A stretch of DNA of 64,000 bases from Sphingobacterium deserti (GTDB taxonomy: Bacteria > Bacteroidota > Bacteroidia > Sphingobacteriales > Sphingobacteriaceae). The DNA lies in contig NZ_JJMU01000021.1 in the NCBI RefSeq assembly GCF_000757725.1, forward strand, positions 124,001 to 188,000, given 5' to 3'. The notes under the pieces are model-generated. The model was given only the letters and a program-made list of their open reading frames with translations. It was not told where the DNA came from and ran no database searches. Each line of letters starts with the position of its first letter. Position 1 is the first letter of the stretch. Of this stretch, positions 1-8,436 are shown piece after piece. The translations under genes and the position numbers were made by a program.

Positions 1-1
1 A

Positions 2-1147
2 GACGAAGATTACGAAGGCATTATCAAACACACTTGCCCTGGCGCAGGCGCATGTGGCGGTATGTACACCGCGAATACGATGGCAGCGGCTATTGAAGCG
101 TTAGGCATGAGCTTGCCTTATTCTTCTTCAAACCCTGCCGAATCAGAAGATAAAAAAACAGAATGTCTAGAAGCTGGGAAGTACATCCGCGTATTATTAG
201 AAAAAGATATAAAACCTAGCGACATCATGACGCGCAAAGCATTCGAAAATGCGCTACGTGCCATCGTGATCTTGGGCGGAAGTACGAATGCTGTGCTACA
301 CTTCATCGCGATAGGAAAGTCTGTCGGTGTAGACATCTCGCAGGACGATTTCCAACGGATGTCGGATGTAACGCCAGTATTGGCCGACTTTAAACCTTCT
401 GGCAAATATTTGATGCAAGATTTGCACCAATATGGTGGAACACCGGCGGTAATGAGATATCTATTGGATGAAGGCTTATTACACGGTGACTGTATGACTG
501 TAACGGGCAAAACTGTTGCAGAAAACTTAGCAGACGTTAAATCGATTATCGGCTACAATCAACCGATCGTAAAGCCTTTGAGCAACCCGATCAAAGCAAC
601 GGGCCACTTACAGATCTTGTACGGAAACTTGGCAGAGAAAGGATCGGTCGCTAAGATCTCTGGAAAAGAAGGCGAGAAATTCACAGGTCCGGCGCGTGTA
701 TTTGATGGCGAGCACGAGCTCGTTGAAGGTGTCGCAACCGGACGTATAAAACCTGGAGATGTCGTGGTAATCAAAAACTCCGGGCCCAAAGGGGCGCCGG
801 GCATGCCGGAAATGTTGAAACCGACTTCCCTAATTATCGGCGCCGGTTTAGGAAACTCCGTTGCACTTATTACAGATGGGCGCTTCTCAGGTGGAACACA
901 CGGGTTTGTGGTGGGGCACATCACGCCAGAAGCATATTCAGGCGGCTTAATCGGTTTGGTAGAGGATAACGACATCATTGAGATCGACGCCGTGAACAAC
1001 TCCCTTCACCTTGATGTAAGCGATGCTATCGTTGCAGAGCGACGAGCCAAATGGATGCAGCCCGCATTAAAGGTTAGCAAAGGCGTGCTTTATAAATATG
1101 CAAAAACCGTAGCAGATGCTTCGGAAGGCTGCGTGACCGATCAATAG
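2..1147 (+). CDS. ilvD: Dihydroxy-acid dehydratase, C-terminal part (5' end outside window)
   Basis: IlvD dehydrates 2,3-dihydroxy-isovalerate and -methylvalerate to the 2-oxo acids, the third step of valine/isoleucine synthesis; it is cytosolic and carries an Fe-S cluster. The reading frame is open from the first bases of the window, so 381 C-terminal residues of an enzyme of about 560 are visible. Near the fragment start is [17 protein letters not shown], with the conserved cluster-ligand cysteine. Further on are [12 protein letters not shown] and [15 protein letters not shown], both typical of the IlvD/Edd family. Gene order with ilvB makes IlvD rather than the sugar-acid dehydratase Edd. 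It is the first visible gene of the ilv-leu operon; the promoter must lie upstream of the window. An internal ATG at 62 is not the start. Confidence 0.96.
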   Translation, partial: DEDYEGIIKHTCPGAGACGGMYTANTMAAAIEALGMSLPYSSSNPAESEDKKTECLEAGKYIRVLLEKDIKPSDIMTRKAFENALRAIVILGGSTNAVLHFIAIGKSVGVDISQDDFQRMSDVTPVLADFKPSGKYLMQDLHQYGGTPAVMRYLLDEGLLHGDCMTVTGKTVAENLADVKSIIGYNQPIVKPLSNPIKATGHLQILYGNLAEKGSVAKISGKEGEKFTGPARVFDGEHELVEGVATGRIKPGDVVVIKNSGPKGAPGMPEMLKPTSLIIGAGLGNSVALITDGRFSGGTHGFVVGHITPEAYSGGLIGLVEDNDIIEIDAVNNSLHLDVSDAIVAERRAKWMQPALKVSKGVLYKYAKTVADASEGCVTDQ

Positions 1148-1235
1148 AGAATTAAAAGGGAAAATTTAGAAATTAAAAAGGTAGGACGTCAACCAATATG
1201 TTGACATTTTACTTTTGACTTTTGACTTGAAAAAC
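1148..1235 (+). repeat. A/T-rich degenerate repeat words before ilvB
   Basis: The 88-bp ilvD-ilvB gap contains the words ACTTTTGACTTTTGACTT (1211-1228) just before the ilvB start. The same ACTTTT/GACTT/TTTTAATTTT vocabulary recurs in several other junctions of this operon, at about 2985-3020, 3436-3479, 7790-7851, 11150-11345 and 12745-12789. I saw no terminator here, so ilvD and ilvB are probably co-transcribed. Confidence 0.6.
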
Positions 1236-2978
1236 ATGAGTACACTGGAAAAAATGGAAGTAAAGCTTGAGGAGCAGACGGCAGAGCAGACAACATTAAG
1301 TGGTTCGCAAGCGGTCTTAGAAGCTTTAATCCACGAGGGCGTAGATACCATATTTGGTTATCCGGGTGGTGCTATTATGCCAATTTACGATGCGTTGTAC
1401 GATTACAACGAAAAACTGACGCATATTCTAGTCCGTCATGAGCAAGGAGGAATCCACGCGGCGCAAGGCTATGCCCGTACTTCTGGACGCGTCGGCGTGG
1501 CTTTCGCAACGAGCGGCCCGGGCGCAACAAACCTGGTCACCGGCCTTGCCGATGCCATGATCGATAGCAACCCTATCGTCTGCGTCACCGGCCAGGTATT
1601 CGCTTCATTGCTCGGTACCGATGCCTTTCAGGAGACAGATATCATTAACATCACGACACCTGTTACCAAATGGAACTATCAGGTAACGGATGCTACGGAA
1701 ATTCCAAGTGTACTGGCGAAGGCCTTCCACATCGCGCAAACCGGTAGACCGGGGCCTGTATTAATCGATATTACGAAAAGTGCACAGTTACAACTCTTCG
1801 AATATGAAGGTTACACAAAATGCGACCATATTCGCAGCTATCGACCAAAACCGATTGTTCGCCAAGAGTATATAGCGCAGGCGGCTGAACTGATCAACCA
1901 AGCGAAAAAACCGTTTGTCATTTTTGGACAGGGAATTATTTTAGGACGAGCTGAGCAGGATCTTAAAAACTTTATTGAGAAAGGCGGTTTCCCAGCAGCA
2001 ACAACCGTTATGGGGTTAAGCGCGTTAGAAACGAATCATCCGCAACACGTGGGTATGCTCGGTATGCATGGTAATTATGCGCCCAACGTGATGACTAACG
2101 AATGTGACGTATTGATTGCTATCGGTATGCGTTTCGACGACCGCGTTACCGGCCGATTGGATAAATATGCGAAACAGGCGAAAGTTGTTCACTTGGATAT
2201 AGACCCAGCTGAAATCGATAAAAACGTAAAAGCAACAGTTCCGGTATGGGGCGACTGTAAAGAGACGCTCCCTTTACTAACAGAACTGCTGCAAGAAAAT
2301 GATCATAGCGCATGGTTAGCACAGTTTCGCGAGCTGGAAAAGGAGGAAATTAAAGAAGTCATCCACAATGAGTTGAACCCAACCTCGGATGTGATGACGA
2401 TGGGCGAAGTCGTTCGTGTATTGAATGAATTGAGCGGCGGTGACGCTATTATTGTTACCGATGTAGGCCAACACCAGATGGTCGCTTGTCGGTATGCACA
2501 ATTTAACAACTCGAAATCTAATGTGACCTCAGGCGGCTTAGGCACGATGGGATTTGGTTTGCCTGCAGCTATCGGCGCTTGGTATGGTGCTCCTCACCGC
2601 GACGTCGTAGCCATTATCGGCGACGGCGGGATACAAATGACCATTCAAGAGCTCGGTACCATCATGCAATTCGGTGCAAAGGTGAAAATCTTAATTCTGA
2701 ACAATGAATTTTTGGGAATGGTAAGGCAATGGCAGCAATTGTTTCACGACAAACGCTATTCATTTGTCAACATCACAAGCCCAGACTTTGTAGCCGTAGC
2801 CAAAGGCTATTATATCGAAGGCAACAAAATCTCCGAACGTAAAGATCTACAGACTGCCGTAAAAACAATGCTAGATCATGACGGTGCTTATCTACTCGAG
2901 GTAATGGTCGGAAAAGAAAACAACGTTTTCCCGATGGTTGCACAAGGGACAAGCGTATCGGAGATAAGACTAAAGTAA
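1236..2978 (+). CDS. ilvB: Acetolactate synthase, large (catalytic) subunit
   Basis: Catalytic subunit of acetohydroxyacid synthase: condenses two pyruvates, or pyruvate with 2-oxobutyrate, using ThDP, Mg and FAD. About 580 residues, the normal length. The N-terminal ThDP domain has VDTIFGYPGGAIMPIYDAL and the catalytic Glu in VRHEQGG (about residue 69). The central FAD-binding domain follows, and the C-terminal ThDP domain has IIGDGGIQMTIQEL and ILNNEFLGMVRQWQ. The frame extends up to a TTG at 1215 inside the repeat words, but ATG 1236 is the more natural start, and ATG 1254 is possible. The regulatory subunit ilvN is 500 bp downstream, separated by an unrelated four-helix-bundle gene. Confidence 0.95.
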   Translation: MSTLEKMEVKLEEQTAEQTTLSGSQAVLEALIHEGVDTIFGYPGGAIMPIYDALYDYNEKLTHILVRHEQGGIHAAQGYARTSGRVGVAFATSGPGATNLVTGLADAMIDSNPIVCVTGQVFASLLGTDAFQETDIINITTPVTKWNYQVTDATEIPSVLAKAFHIAQTGRPGPVLIDITKSAQLQLFEYEGYTKCDHIRSYRPKPIVRQEYIAQAAELINQAKKPFVIFGQGIILGRAEQDLKNFIEKGGFPAATTVMGLSALETNHPQHVGMLGMHGNYAPNVMTNECDVLIAIGMRFDDRVTGRLDKYAKQAKVVHLDIDPAEIDKNVKATVPVWGDCKETLPLLTELLQENDHSAWLAQFRELEKEEIKEVIHNELNPTSDVMTMGEVVRVLNELSGGDAIIVTDVGQHQMVACRYAQFNNSKSNVTSGGLGTMGFGLPAAIGAWYGAPHRDVVAIIGDGGIQMTIQELGTIMQFGAKVKILILNNEFLGMVRQWQQLFHDKRYSFVNITSPDFVAVAKGYYIEGNKISERKDLQTAVKTMLDHDGAYLLEVMVGKENNVFPMVAQGTSVSEIRLK

Positions 2979-2999
2979 AAAGGCAAAAAAAGTGATAAG

Positions 3000-3461
3000 T
3001 CAAAATTAAAAAGTTAAAAGGGATAAATCGAAAGAGATAAGTAAAAACAAGGAGATGGCAACTGGTGATAACAAAGTATTTGATATTAAAGAGCGAACAT
3101 TTTTATTCGCTAAAGAGGTCATTTTCTTTGTAAAAACGGTTAAGATTGAACGGGTTTTCATGTCTCTTTTTGATCAACTTGTTCGAAGTGCCACTTCGGT
3201 AGGCGCAAATGTTGCTGAAGGCAAATCGGGTTCATCTAGAAACGACTTCCTAAAATTTCACATCATCGCCTTGAAATCTGCCAACGAAGCGACGTATTGG
3301 CTGAGTTTGATAAAGGACACGTTAGAAGTTCAGGAAAAAAAAGTTGATGAATTGATCGAGGAAATGGAAGAAATAACAAAGATTTTGGCGACGATTATTT
3401 TGAAGAACAAAGCCGCTTCAACCTTGTAAACTTCAGCTTCTTTTTGACTTTTTAATTTTGA
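3000..3461 (+). repeat. Inverted-repeat arms (3000-3023 / 3438-3461) enclosing the four-helix-bundle gene
   Basis: The arm TCAAAATTAAAAAGT at 3000-3014 and its extension to 3023 can pair without a mismatch with 3438-3461: 24 base pairs, of which three are G-U (3015-3446, 3020-3441, 3022-3439). These wobbles form only in the + strand RNA, which is the operon mRNA; in the opposite strand they would be A-C mismatches. The ORF 3055-3429 lies entirely in the loop. The stem is A/U-rich and built from the same low-complexity words as other junctions of the operon, so the pairing may be partly fortuitous. Confidence 0.55.
3055..3429 (+). CDS. Four-helix-bundle protein, 23S rRNA intervening-sequence (IVS) family
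   Basis: A 124-residue protein that matches the TIGR02436-type four-helix-bundle family. It has the hallmark segment FDQLVRSATSVGANVAEG (about residues 40-58), then SRNDFLKFHIIALKSANEA and a C-terminal helix rich in Glu/Lys. Members are encoded in intervening sequences of 23S rRNA genes in Leptospira, Coxiella and others, and also scattered in Bacteroidota genomes; their biochemical role is not established. Here it interrupts the ilvB-ilvN pair, with gaps of 76 bp before and 50 bp after, in the same direction. The flanks form a potential 24-bp stem in the mRNA. No signal peptide or membrane segment is visible. It looks like a passenger of the operon rather than part of acetolactate synthase. 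Confidence 0.88.
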   Translation: MATGDNKVFDIKERTFLFAKEVIFFVKTVKIERVFMSLFDQLVRSATSVGANVAEGKSGSSRNDFLKFHIIALKSANEATYWLSLIKDTLEVQEKKVDELIEEMEEITKILATIILKNKAASTL

Positions 3462-3479
3462 ATTTTAAATTTTTAAAAA

Positions 3480-4070
3480 ATGGAAAAACAAGAATATACC
3501 ATCACCTTATACACAGAAAACTCTATCGGTATGATAGGGCGTATCTCGGGTATTTTTTCCAGACGGAAAATCAACATTGAGAGCCTAAACACATCGCCTT
3601 CCGAGGTTGAAAATATACATCGTTTCACTATTTTGATCACGGAATCGGAAGAAGTGGTGCGTAAACTGTGTAGGCAAATCGAAAAACAAGTCGAGGTGCT
3701 TAAAGCATATTACAATACAGACGAAGAGCTAATCTGGCAGGAACAGGCATTGTATAAAGTGCCGACAGATATTATCGCAGAAAAAGCTCCGGTAGAGCGT
3801 TTGTTGCGCGAGTACGGTGCCTCCGCTGTGGTAATCCGTAACGATTACACTGTTTTTGAAACAGCAGGGCATCGCGAAGAAATTGATAAGCTAACGGCTG
3901 AATTGACTAAGTACCGGCTGATCGAATTTGTTCGTGGCGCGCGCATCGCCATTATCAAAGACAGCGCTGGATTCCATTCTAAGCTTAAGCAGTTCGAACG
4001 CGAAGAACCGGCTCCAGAGGTCGTTGAAAACGAGTTTTTAGACCAAGGCGATAACGTTTTTACAATGTAA
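3480..4070 (+). CDS. ilvN: Acetolactate synthase, small (regulatory) subunit
   Basis: Regulatory subunit of acetohydroxyacid synthase. It confers valine feedback and full activity on IlvB. The 196-residue protein starts with an ACT domain (EYTITLYTENSIGMIGRISG, residues 4-23; SRRKINIESL), followed by the usual C-terminal ALS_ss domain. The ATG at 3480 directly follows the run of A/T-rich words. The next gene begins six bases after the stop, so translation is probably coupled. Identification rests on the ACT domain, on its length and on its position between ilvB and ilvC. Confidence 0.93.
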   Translation: MEKQEYTITLYTENSIGMIGRISGIFSRRKINIESLNTSPSEVENIHRFTILITESEEVVRKLCRQIEKQVEVLKAYYNTDEELIWQEQALYKVPTDIIAEKAPVERLLREYGASAVVIRNDYTVFETAGHREEIDKLTAELTKYRLIEFVRGARIAIIKDSAGFHSKLKQFEREEPAPEVVENEFLDQGDNVFTM

Positions 4071-4076
4071 TAGGAC

Positions 4077-4547
4077 ATGGACAACGTTTTTAATTTCATC
4101 ATAGACGCGCGTCAAGCCTTTATCGAATTGATCGATAGCTTATCAGTGGAACAGCTTAATCAAATACCAGAAGGATTCAATAATAACATCATCTGGAACT
4201 TTGGACATATTGTGGTAAGCACGCAAGGCCTTTGCTACGCACGTACAGGCATCAAATCTGATACGTCCTTCATCAAATATCTATCAGCTTACGCCAAAGG
4301 CACGAAGCCTACGTATATAGTAGATGCCGAGGAAATTGCAGACCTACGGGCTCTTGCATTATCGACCATCCAACACATTCATGCGGATTATGATAAAGGC
4401 GTTTTCAACGCGATCACACCGTTTGAAACATCCACGTATAAGACTAGTCTCAACAGTATTGAAGAAGTGCTAATCACCACGGTCGGACATGACAACCTTC
4501 ATTTCGGTTATGCATTAGCACAACGTCGTTCATTAAACAATCAGTAA
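4077..4547 (+). CDS. DinB-like (DinB_2) four-helix protein
   Basis: A 156-residue protein with the DinB/YfiT-like metal-binding four-helix pattern: N-terminal helix, then NNIIWNFGHIVVSTQ (His about 43), and near the C-terminus TTVGHDNLHFGYALAQR with two histidines two turns apart. Such histidines form a divalent-metal site in DinB-superfamily proteins. Many members are thiol-dependent S-transferases, but the substrate of this one cannot be read from sequence. It is wedged between ilvN (6-bp gap) and ilvC (36-bp gap) and must share their transcript. No link to branched-chain synthesis is known to me. Confidence 0.78.
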   Translation: MDNVFNFIIDARQAFIELIDSLSVEQLNQIPEGFNNNIIWNFGHIVVSTQGLCYARTGIKSDTSFIKYLSAYAKGTKPTYIVDAEEIADLRALALSTIQHIHADYDKGVFNAITPFETSTYKTSLNSIEEVLITTVGHDNLHFGYALAQRRSLNNQ

Positions 4548-4583
4548 TCAACCTCCAAAAACAAAAAAATTAATACTAAAACA

Positions 4584-6065
4584 ATGGCAAATTATTTCAA
4601 CACATTACCGCTTAGAGAACAACTAGAACAGTTGAGTCATGCAGAATTTATGGAAACCGCAGAATTCGCAGATGGCGTAAACGCTTTAAAAGGTAAAAAA
4701 ATCGTAATTGTAGGTGCTGGTGCACAAGGCTTGAACCAAGGTTTAAACTTGAGAGATAGCGGACTGGATATTTCCTACGCGCTACGTAAAGAAGCTATTG
4801 AACAAAAAAGAGATTCTTGGAAGAATGCGACAGATAATAACTTTACTGTTGGCACATACGATGAATTGATCCCTACGGCAGATCTTGTGATCAATTTGAC
4901 ACCAGATAAACAACACACCGCCGTAATTAATGCTGTCATGCCTTTAATGAAACAAGGTGCTGCGCTTTCTTATTCTCACGGTTTCAACATCGTTGAAGAA
5001 GGTATGCAAATCCGTAAGGATATCACCGTTTTGATGGTAGCTCCTAAATGTCCAGGATCGGAAGTTCGTGCGGAATATTTAAGAGGATTTGGTGTACCGA
5101 CCTTAATCGCTGTACACCCAGAAAACGATCCGGAAGGAAAAGGATGGCCATATGCAAAAGCCTATTGTGTAGGAACAGGCGGGCACCATGCCGGTGTATT
5201 GAAATCGTCATTCGTCGCGGAAGTAAAATCGGATTTAATGGGCGAGCAAACGATCCTTTGTGGGTTGTTGCAGACTGGTTCAATCCTATCATTTGATAAA
5301 ATGGTGGAGAAAGGAATTGATGCTGGCTATGCTTCAAAACTGGTACAATATGGTGTAGAGGTAATCACGGAAGCCTTAAAACACGGTGGTGTAAGCGGTA
5401 TGCTTGATCGTTTATCAAACCCTGCAAAAATCAAAGCGTTCCAAATCTCCGAGGAATTAAAAGATATCATGCGCCCGCTATTCCAAAAACACCAGGATGA
5501 TATTATGTCGGGTGAGTTCAGCAAAACCATGATGGAAGACTGGGCAAACGGCGATGTAAACCTATTGAAATGGAGAGCAGAAACGGGAGAAACAGCCTTT
5601 GAAAAAACGCCAGCTGGCGATGTGAAGATTGGTGATCAAGAATACTTCGATAACTATCTTCTAATGGTGGCTTTCGTAAGAGCTGGTGTAGAGTTAGCTT
5701 TCGAAACGATGGTAGAAGCAGGCATCAAACCAGAATCTGCTTACTACGAGTCCCTGCACGAAACGCCGTTGATCGCCAATACCATCGCTCGTAAGAAACT
5801 ATTCGAAATGAACCGAGTGATTTCTGATACAGCAGAATACGGCTGCTACTTATTTGATCAAGCTTGTAAGCCGTTGTTGGCCGACTTCATGAAAAAAGTG
5901 GATACAGATTTAGTGGGCAAAAACTTCAACGAAGGTAAAGATGGATCGGTAGACAATGTACAATTGGTGCAGGTAAACGAAATTTTACGCAGCCATCCCG
6001 TAGAGATTGTTGGGGTGAAGCTACGTAAAGCGATGACGGCAATGAAAGCCATTAAAACTGCTTAA
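4584..6065 (+). CDS. ilvC: Ketol-acid reductoisomerase, long (class II) form
   Basis: Isomerises and reduces acetolactate or acetohydroxybutyrate with NADPH and Mg. At 493 residues it has the long E. coli-like class II architecture rather than the 330-residue class I form. The Rossmann motif [18 protein letters not shown] lies at about residue 38. The basic segment [16 protein letters not shown] just after it suits NADPH, and the knotted metal-binding domain is duplicated ([16 protein letters not shown]; later [20 protein letters not shown]). The start ATG is preceded by an A-rich leader. It follows the DinB-like gene by 36 bp. Confidence 0.95.
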   Translation: MANYFNTLPLREQLEQLSHAEFMETAEFADGVNALKGKKIVIVGAGAQGLNQGLNLRDSGLDISYALRKEAIEQKRDSWKNATDNNFTVGTYDELIPTADLVINLTPDKQHTAVINAVMPLMKQGAALSYSHGFNIVEEGMQIRKDITVLMVAPKCPGSEVRAEYLRGFGVPTLIAVHPENDPEGKGWPYAKAYCVGTGGHHAGVLKSSFVAEVKSDLMGEQTILCGLLQTGSILSFDKMVEKGIDAGYASKLVQYGVEVITEALKHGGVSGMLDRLSNPAKIKAFQISEELKDIMRPLFQKHQDDIMSGEFSKTMMEDWANGDVNLLKWRAETGETAFEKTPAGDVKIGDQEYFDNYLLMVAFVRAGVELAFETMVEAGIKPESAYYESLHETPLIANTIARKKLFEMNRVISDTAEYGCYLFDQACKPLLADFMKKVDTDLVGKNFNEGKDGSVDNVQLVQVNEILRSHPVEIVGVKLRKAMTAMKAIKTA

Positions 6066-6126
6066 TTTTTCGTAATTTAGACGACCAAAAAGGGGTTGTT
6101 GAAAAGGGTAATGGAAGCCGAAAATG

Positions 6127-6213
6127 CGTCATTGCGAGGAAGCATGACGAAGCAATCTGCATTTTAATAAACGTAAGATTGCTTCGTCGTCGTTCCTCCT
6201 TCTCGCAATGACG
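6127..6213. repeat. Palindromic repeat, copy A (ilvC-leuC junction)
   Basis: A nested inverted repeat: outer arms CGTCATTGCGAG (6127-6138) and CTCGCAATGACG (6202-6213), inner arms GACGAAGCAATCT (6146-6158) and AGATTGCTTCGTC (6176-6188), loop of 17 bases. The inner arms recur at 12567-12608 and 47860-47902. The asymmetric bases next to the loop show that copy A lies in the opposite orientation to copies B and C. It resembles REP/MITE-like intergenic elements common in bacterial genomes. No coding capacity. Confidence 0.85.
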
Positions 6214-6259
6214 TTCATATTTCACACTACTATACAAGACACTCCTCATAAATAAAAGC

Positions 6260-6285
6260 CTTCCTGAAAGAGCTGAATCAGGAAG
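6260..6285 (+). other. Small hairpin before leuC
   Basis: CTTCCTGA (6260-6267) pairs perfectly with TCAGGAAG (6278-6285) across a 10-base loop, about 70 bp upstream of the leuC ATG. There is no T-run after it, so it is not an obvious terminator; it could stabilise the 5' end of a processed leuC transcript. Confidence 0.4.
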
Positions 6286-6354
6286 CAGGAAAGACAGCCA
6301 AATGGACTTTCTTATTTAAAATAATACTTTTCAGCAATAATAGAGAAAGAGAAA

Positions 6355-7752
6355 ATGGGAAAAACATTAGTAGAGAAGATTTGGGATGCACACGTTGTGA
6401 AGCGTGAAGAGGGCTTCCCCGACATCCTGTACATCGACACACACCTTATCCACGAAGTAACCTCCCCGCAGGCCTTTGATGGCTTACGGAAGCGTGGTTT
6501 GCCGGTATTACGTCCGTCGCAGACGGTCGCAACAGCGGATCACAACGTGCCTACGCTCAACCAGCATCTTCCGATCAAGGAAGAGTTGTCGCGCTATCAA
6601 GTGGATATGCTAACGAGAAACACCGCGGAATTTGGGGTGGAGCTATATGGTTTGGGACATCCTTACCAAGGCATTGTGCATGTTATCGGGCCGGAACTGG
6701 GTATCACCCAGCCCGGAAAAACGATGGTCTGTGGCGACAGCCACACATCTACGCACGGCGCTTTCGGAGCTATTGCTTTCGGTATCGGAACATCACAGGT
6801 TGAACAGGTCTTTGCCACGCAATGCTTATTGCAACAAAAGCCGAAAACCATGAAGATTGAGGTAAACGGTGCACTTGCAGCAGGGGTTGGCGCAAAAGAT
6901 ATCATCCTCTACATTATTTCTAAAATATCCGCAGCTGGAGGGACTGGGTACTTTGTGGAGTATGCCGGCTCTGCTATTCGCGCACTAAGCATGGAAGGTC
7001 GCATGACCATCTGTAACATGAGTATAGAAATGGGTGCCCGTGGTGGACTTATCGCTCCAGATCAAACGACGTTTGACTATATGGAAGGCCGCGAGTTTGC
7101 GCCTAAAGGAGAAGACTGGGATAAAGCATTGGCGTATTGGAAAACGTTATACTCCGACGAAGACGCGGCGTTTGACGCCGTTCTCGAATATGATGCGGCA
7201 GACATACAGCCGATGATTACCTACGGCACAAACCCGGGAATGGGCATCGGTATTACAGAACATATTCCGACAACAACTTCACAACCGGAAAGCGAACGCC
7301 CATCTTACCAAAAAGCAATCGATTACATGGGCTTTGAGGACGGCGAGTCTGTACTTGGTAAAAACGTCGATTACGTTTTTATTGGTAGCTGTACCAACTC
7401 TCGTATAGAAGATCTAAGAGAAGTTGCTGCCTTTGTACAAGGTAGACAAAAGGCAGAAAACGTAGAGGTGTGGATTGTACCAGGCTCGAAACAGGTAGAG
7501 GCACAAGCCAAAGAAGAAGGAATTGATAAAATCTTCGAGCAAGCAGGCTTCGCACTGCGCGAACCAGGTTGTTCAGCGTGCTTGGGCATGAATGAAGACA
7601 AAATCCCAGCCGGTAAATACTGCGTGTCTACATCGAATAGAAATTTCGAAGGCCGTCAAGGTCCAAATGCGCGCACCATGCTAGCCAGTCCATTGACTGC
7701 TGCCGCCGCCGCCGTGACAGGTAAGATTGTTGATATCAGACAGTTAATTTAA
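6355..7752 (+). CDS. leuC: 3-isopropylmalate dehydratase, large subunit
   Basis: Aconitase-family subunit that holds the 4Fe-4S cluster and isomerises 2- to 3-isopropylmalate together with LeuD. The 465 residues match the usual length. Substrate and cluster signatures are [20 protein letters not shown] (about 122-141), [13 protein letters not shown] with the first cluster cysteine (about 343), and [13 protein letters not shown] with the other two (about 404 and 407). Initiation at ATG 6355 is supported by the purine-rich GAGAAAGAGAAA just upstream. It lies 290 bp after ilvC, a gap filled by a palindromic repeat and a hairpin. leuD follows 99 bp later. Confidence 0.95.
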   Translation: MGKTLVEKIWDAHVVKREEGFPDILYIDTHLIHEVTSPQAFDGLRKRGLPVLRPSQTVATADHNVPTLNQHLPIKEELSRYQVDMLTRNTAEFGVELYGLGHPYQGIVHVIGPELGITQPGKTMVCGDSHTSTHGAFGAIAFGIGTSQVEQVFATQCLLQQKPKTMKIEVNGALAAGVGAKDIILYIISKISAAGGTGYFVEYAGSAIRALSMEGRMTICNMSIEMGARGGLIAPDQTTFDYMEGREFAPKGEDWDKALAYWKTLYSDEDAAFDAVLEYDAADIQPMITYGTNPGMGIGITEHIPTTTSQPESERPSYQKAIDYMGFEDGESVLGKNVDYVFIGSCTNSRIEDLREVAAFVQGRQKAENVEVWIVPGSKQVEAQAKEEGIDKIFEQAGFALREPGCSACLGMNEDKIPAGKYCVSTSNRNFEGRQGPNARTMLASPLTAAAAAVTGKIVDIRQLI

Positions 7753-7851
7753 AAGATGAGAAGATAGCATCAAGTGTGCTATTCTCACTTTTTTTAATTT
7801 TTCGACTTATCACTTTTTTTACTTTTTAATTTTGACTTTTAAATTTTCTAA

Positions 7852-8436
7852 ATGAAAAAATTTGAAAAATTAACGTCTCAAGTGGTGCCATTACCGATTG
7901 AGAATATAGATACAGACCAGATCATTCCTGCACGTTTCCTGAAGGCAACAACACGGGAGGGCTTTGGTGATAATTTATTCCGCGACTGGAGATTTGATAG
8001 CGATAACCATCCCAAAGCGGATTTTGTGATGAATAATTCTACGTTCTCGGGTAAGATTTTAGTAGCTGGAAAGAATTTCGGCTGCGGATCGAGTCGCGAA
8101 CACGCCGCTTGGGCTATCCAAGATTACGGATTCGATGTAGTCATCAGCTCCTTCTTTGCTGATATCTTCAAAGGAAATGCGCTGAATAACGGTGTACTAC
8201 CCATTCAAGTGCCTGAAGAATTTTTACAGCGAATCTTCACGGTCGTATTTGCAAATCCGACAAGTACCGTTTCTGTGAATTTGGAAACGCAAATGGTAAG
8301 TATAGACGAAACAGGAGAGAATTATTCCTTTGAGATAAATGCGTATAAAAAGTCTTGCCTCATCAATGGGTATGATGATATTGATTTTATCTTAAGCCAC
8401 AAGAATCAAATCGAAGAATTCGAAAAAAATAGATAA
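7852..8436 (+). CDS. leuD: 3-isopropylmalate dehydratase, small subunit
   Basis: Swivelling subunit that completes the active site of the LeuC/LeuD isomerase. The 194 residues include the family landmarks [16 protein letters not shown] (about 19-34), [18 protein letters not shown] (about 77-94) and the [18 protein letters not shown] segment. The start codon follows a run of TTTTAATTTTGACTTTT words that also appears before leuA, ilvA and ilvN. The stop overlaps the start of the next gene in TAATG (8434-8438), so the ABC protein is translationally coupled to LeuD. Confidence 0.95.
   Translation: MKKFEKLTSQVVPLPIENIDTDQIIPARFLKATTREGFGDNLFRDWRFDSDNHPKADFVMNNSTFSGKILVAGKNFGCGSSREHAAWAIQDYGFDVVISSFFADIFKGNALNNGVLPIQVPEEFLQRIFTVVFANPTSTVSVNLETQMVSIDETGENYSFEINAYKKSCLINGYDDIDFILSHKNQIEEFEKNR

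Noticed and set aside
1148..1235. T-box or peptide-leader attenuator before ilvB
   Set aside because: No terminator/antiterminator pair and no run of Leu/Ile/Val codons; the gap is only repeat words.
1215..1235. Upstream TTG start for ilvB
   Set aside because: The extra seven residues are encoded by the repeat words common to other junctions, so they are more likely untranslated leader.
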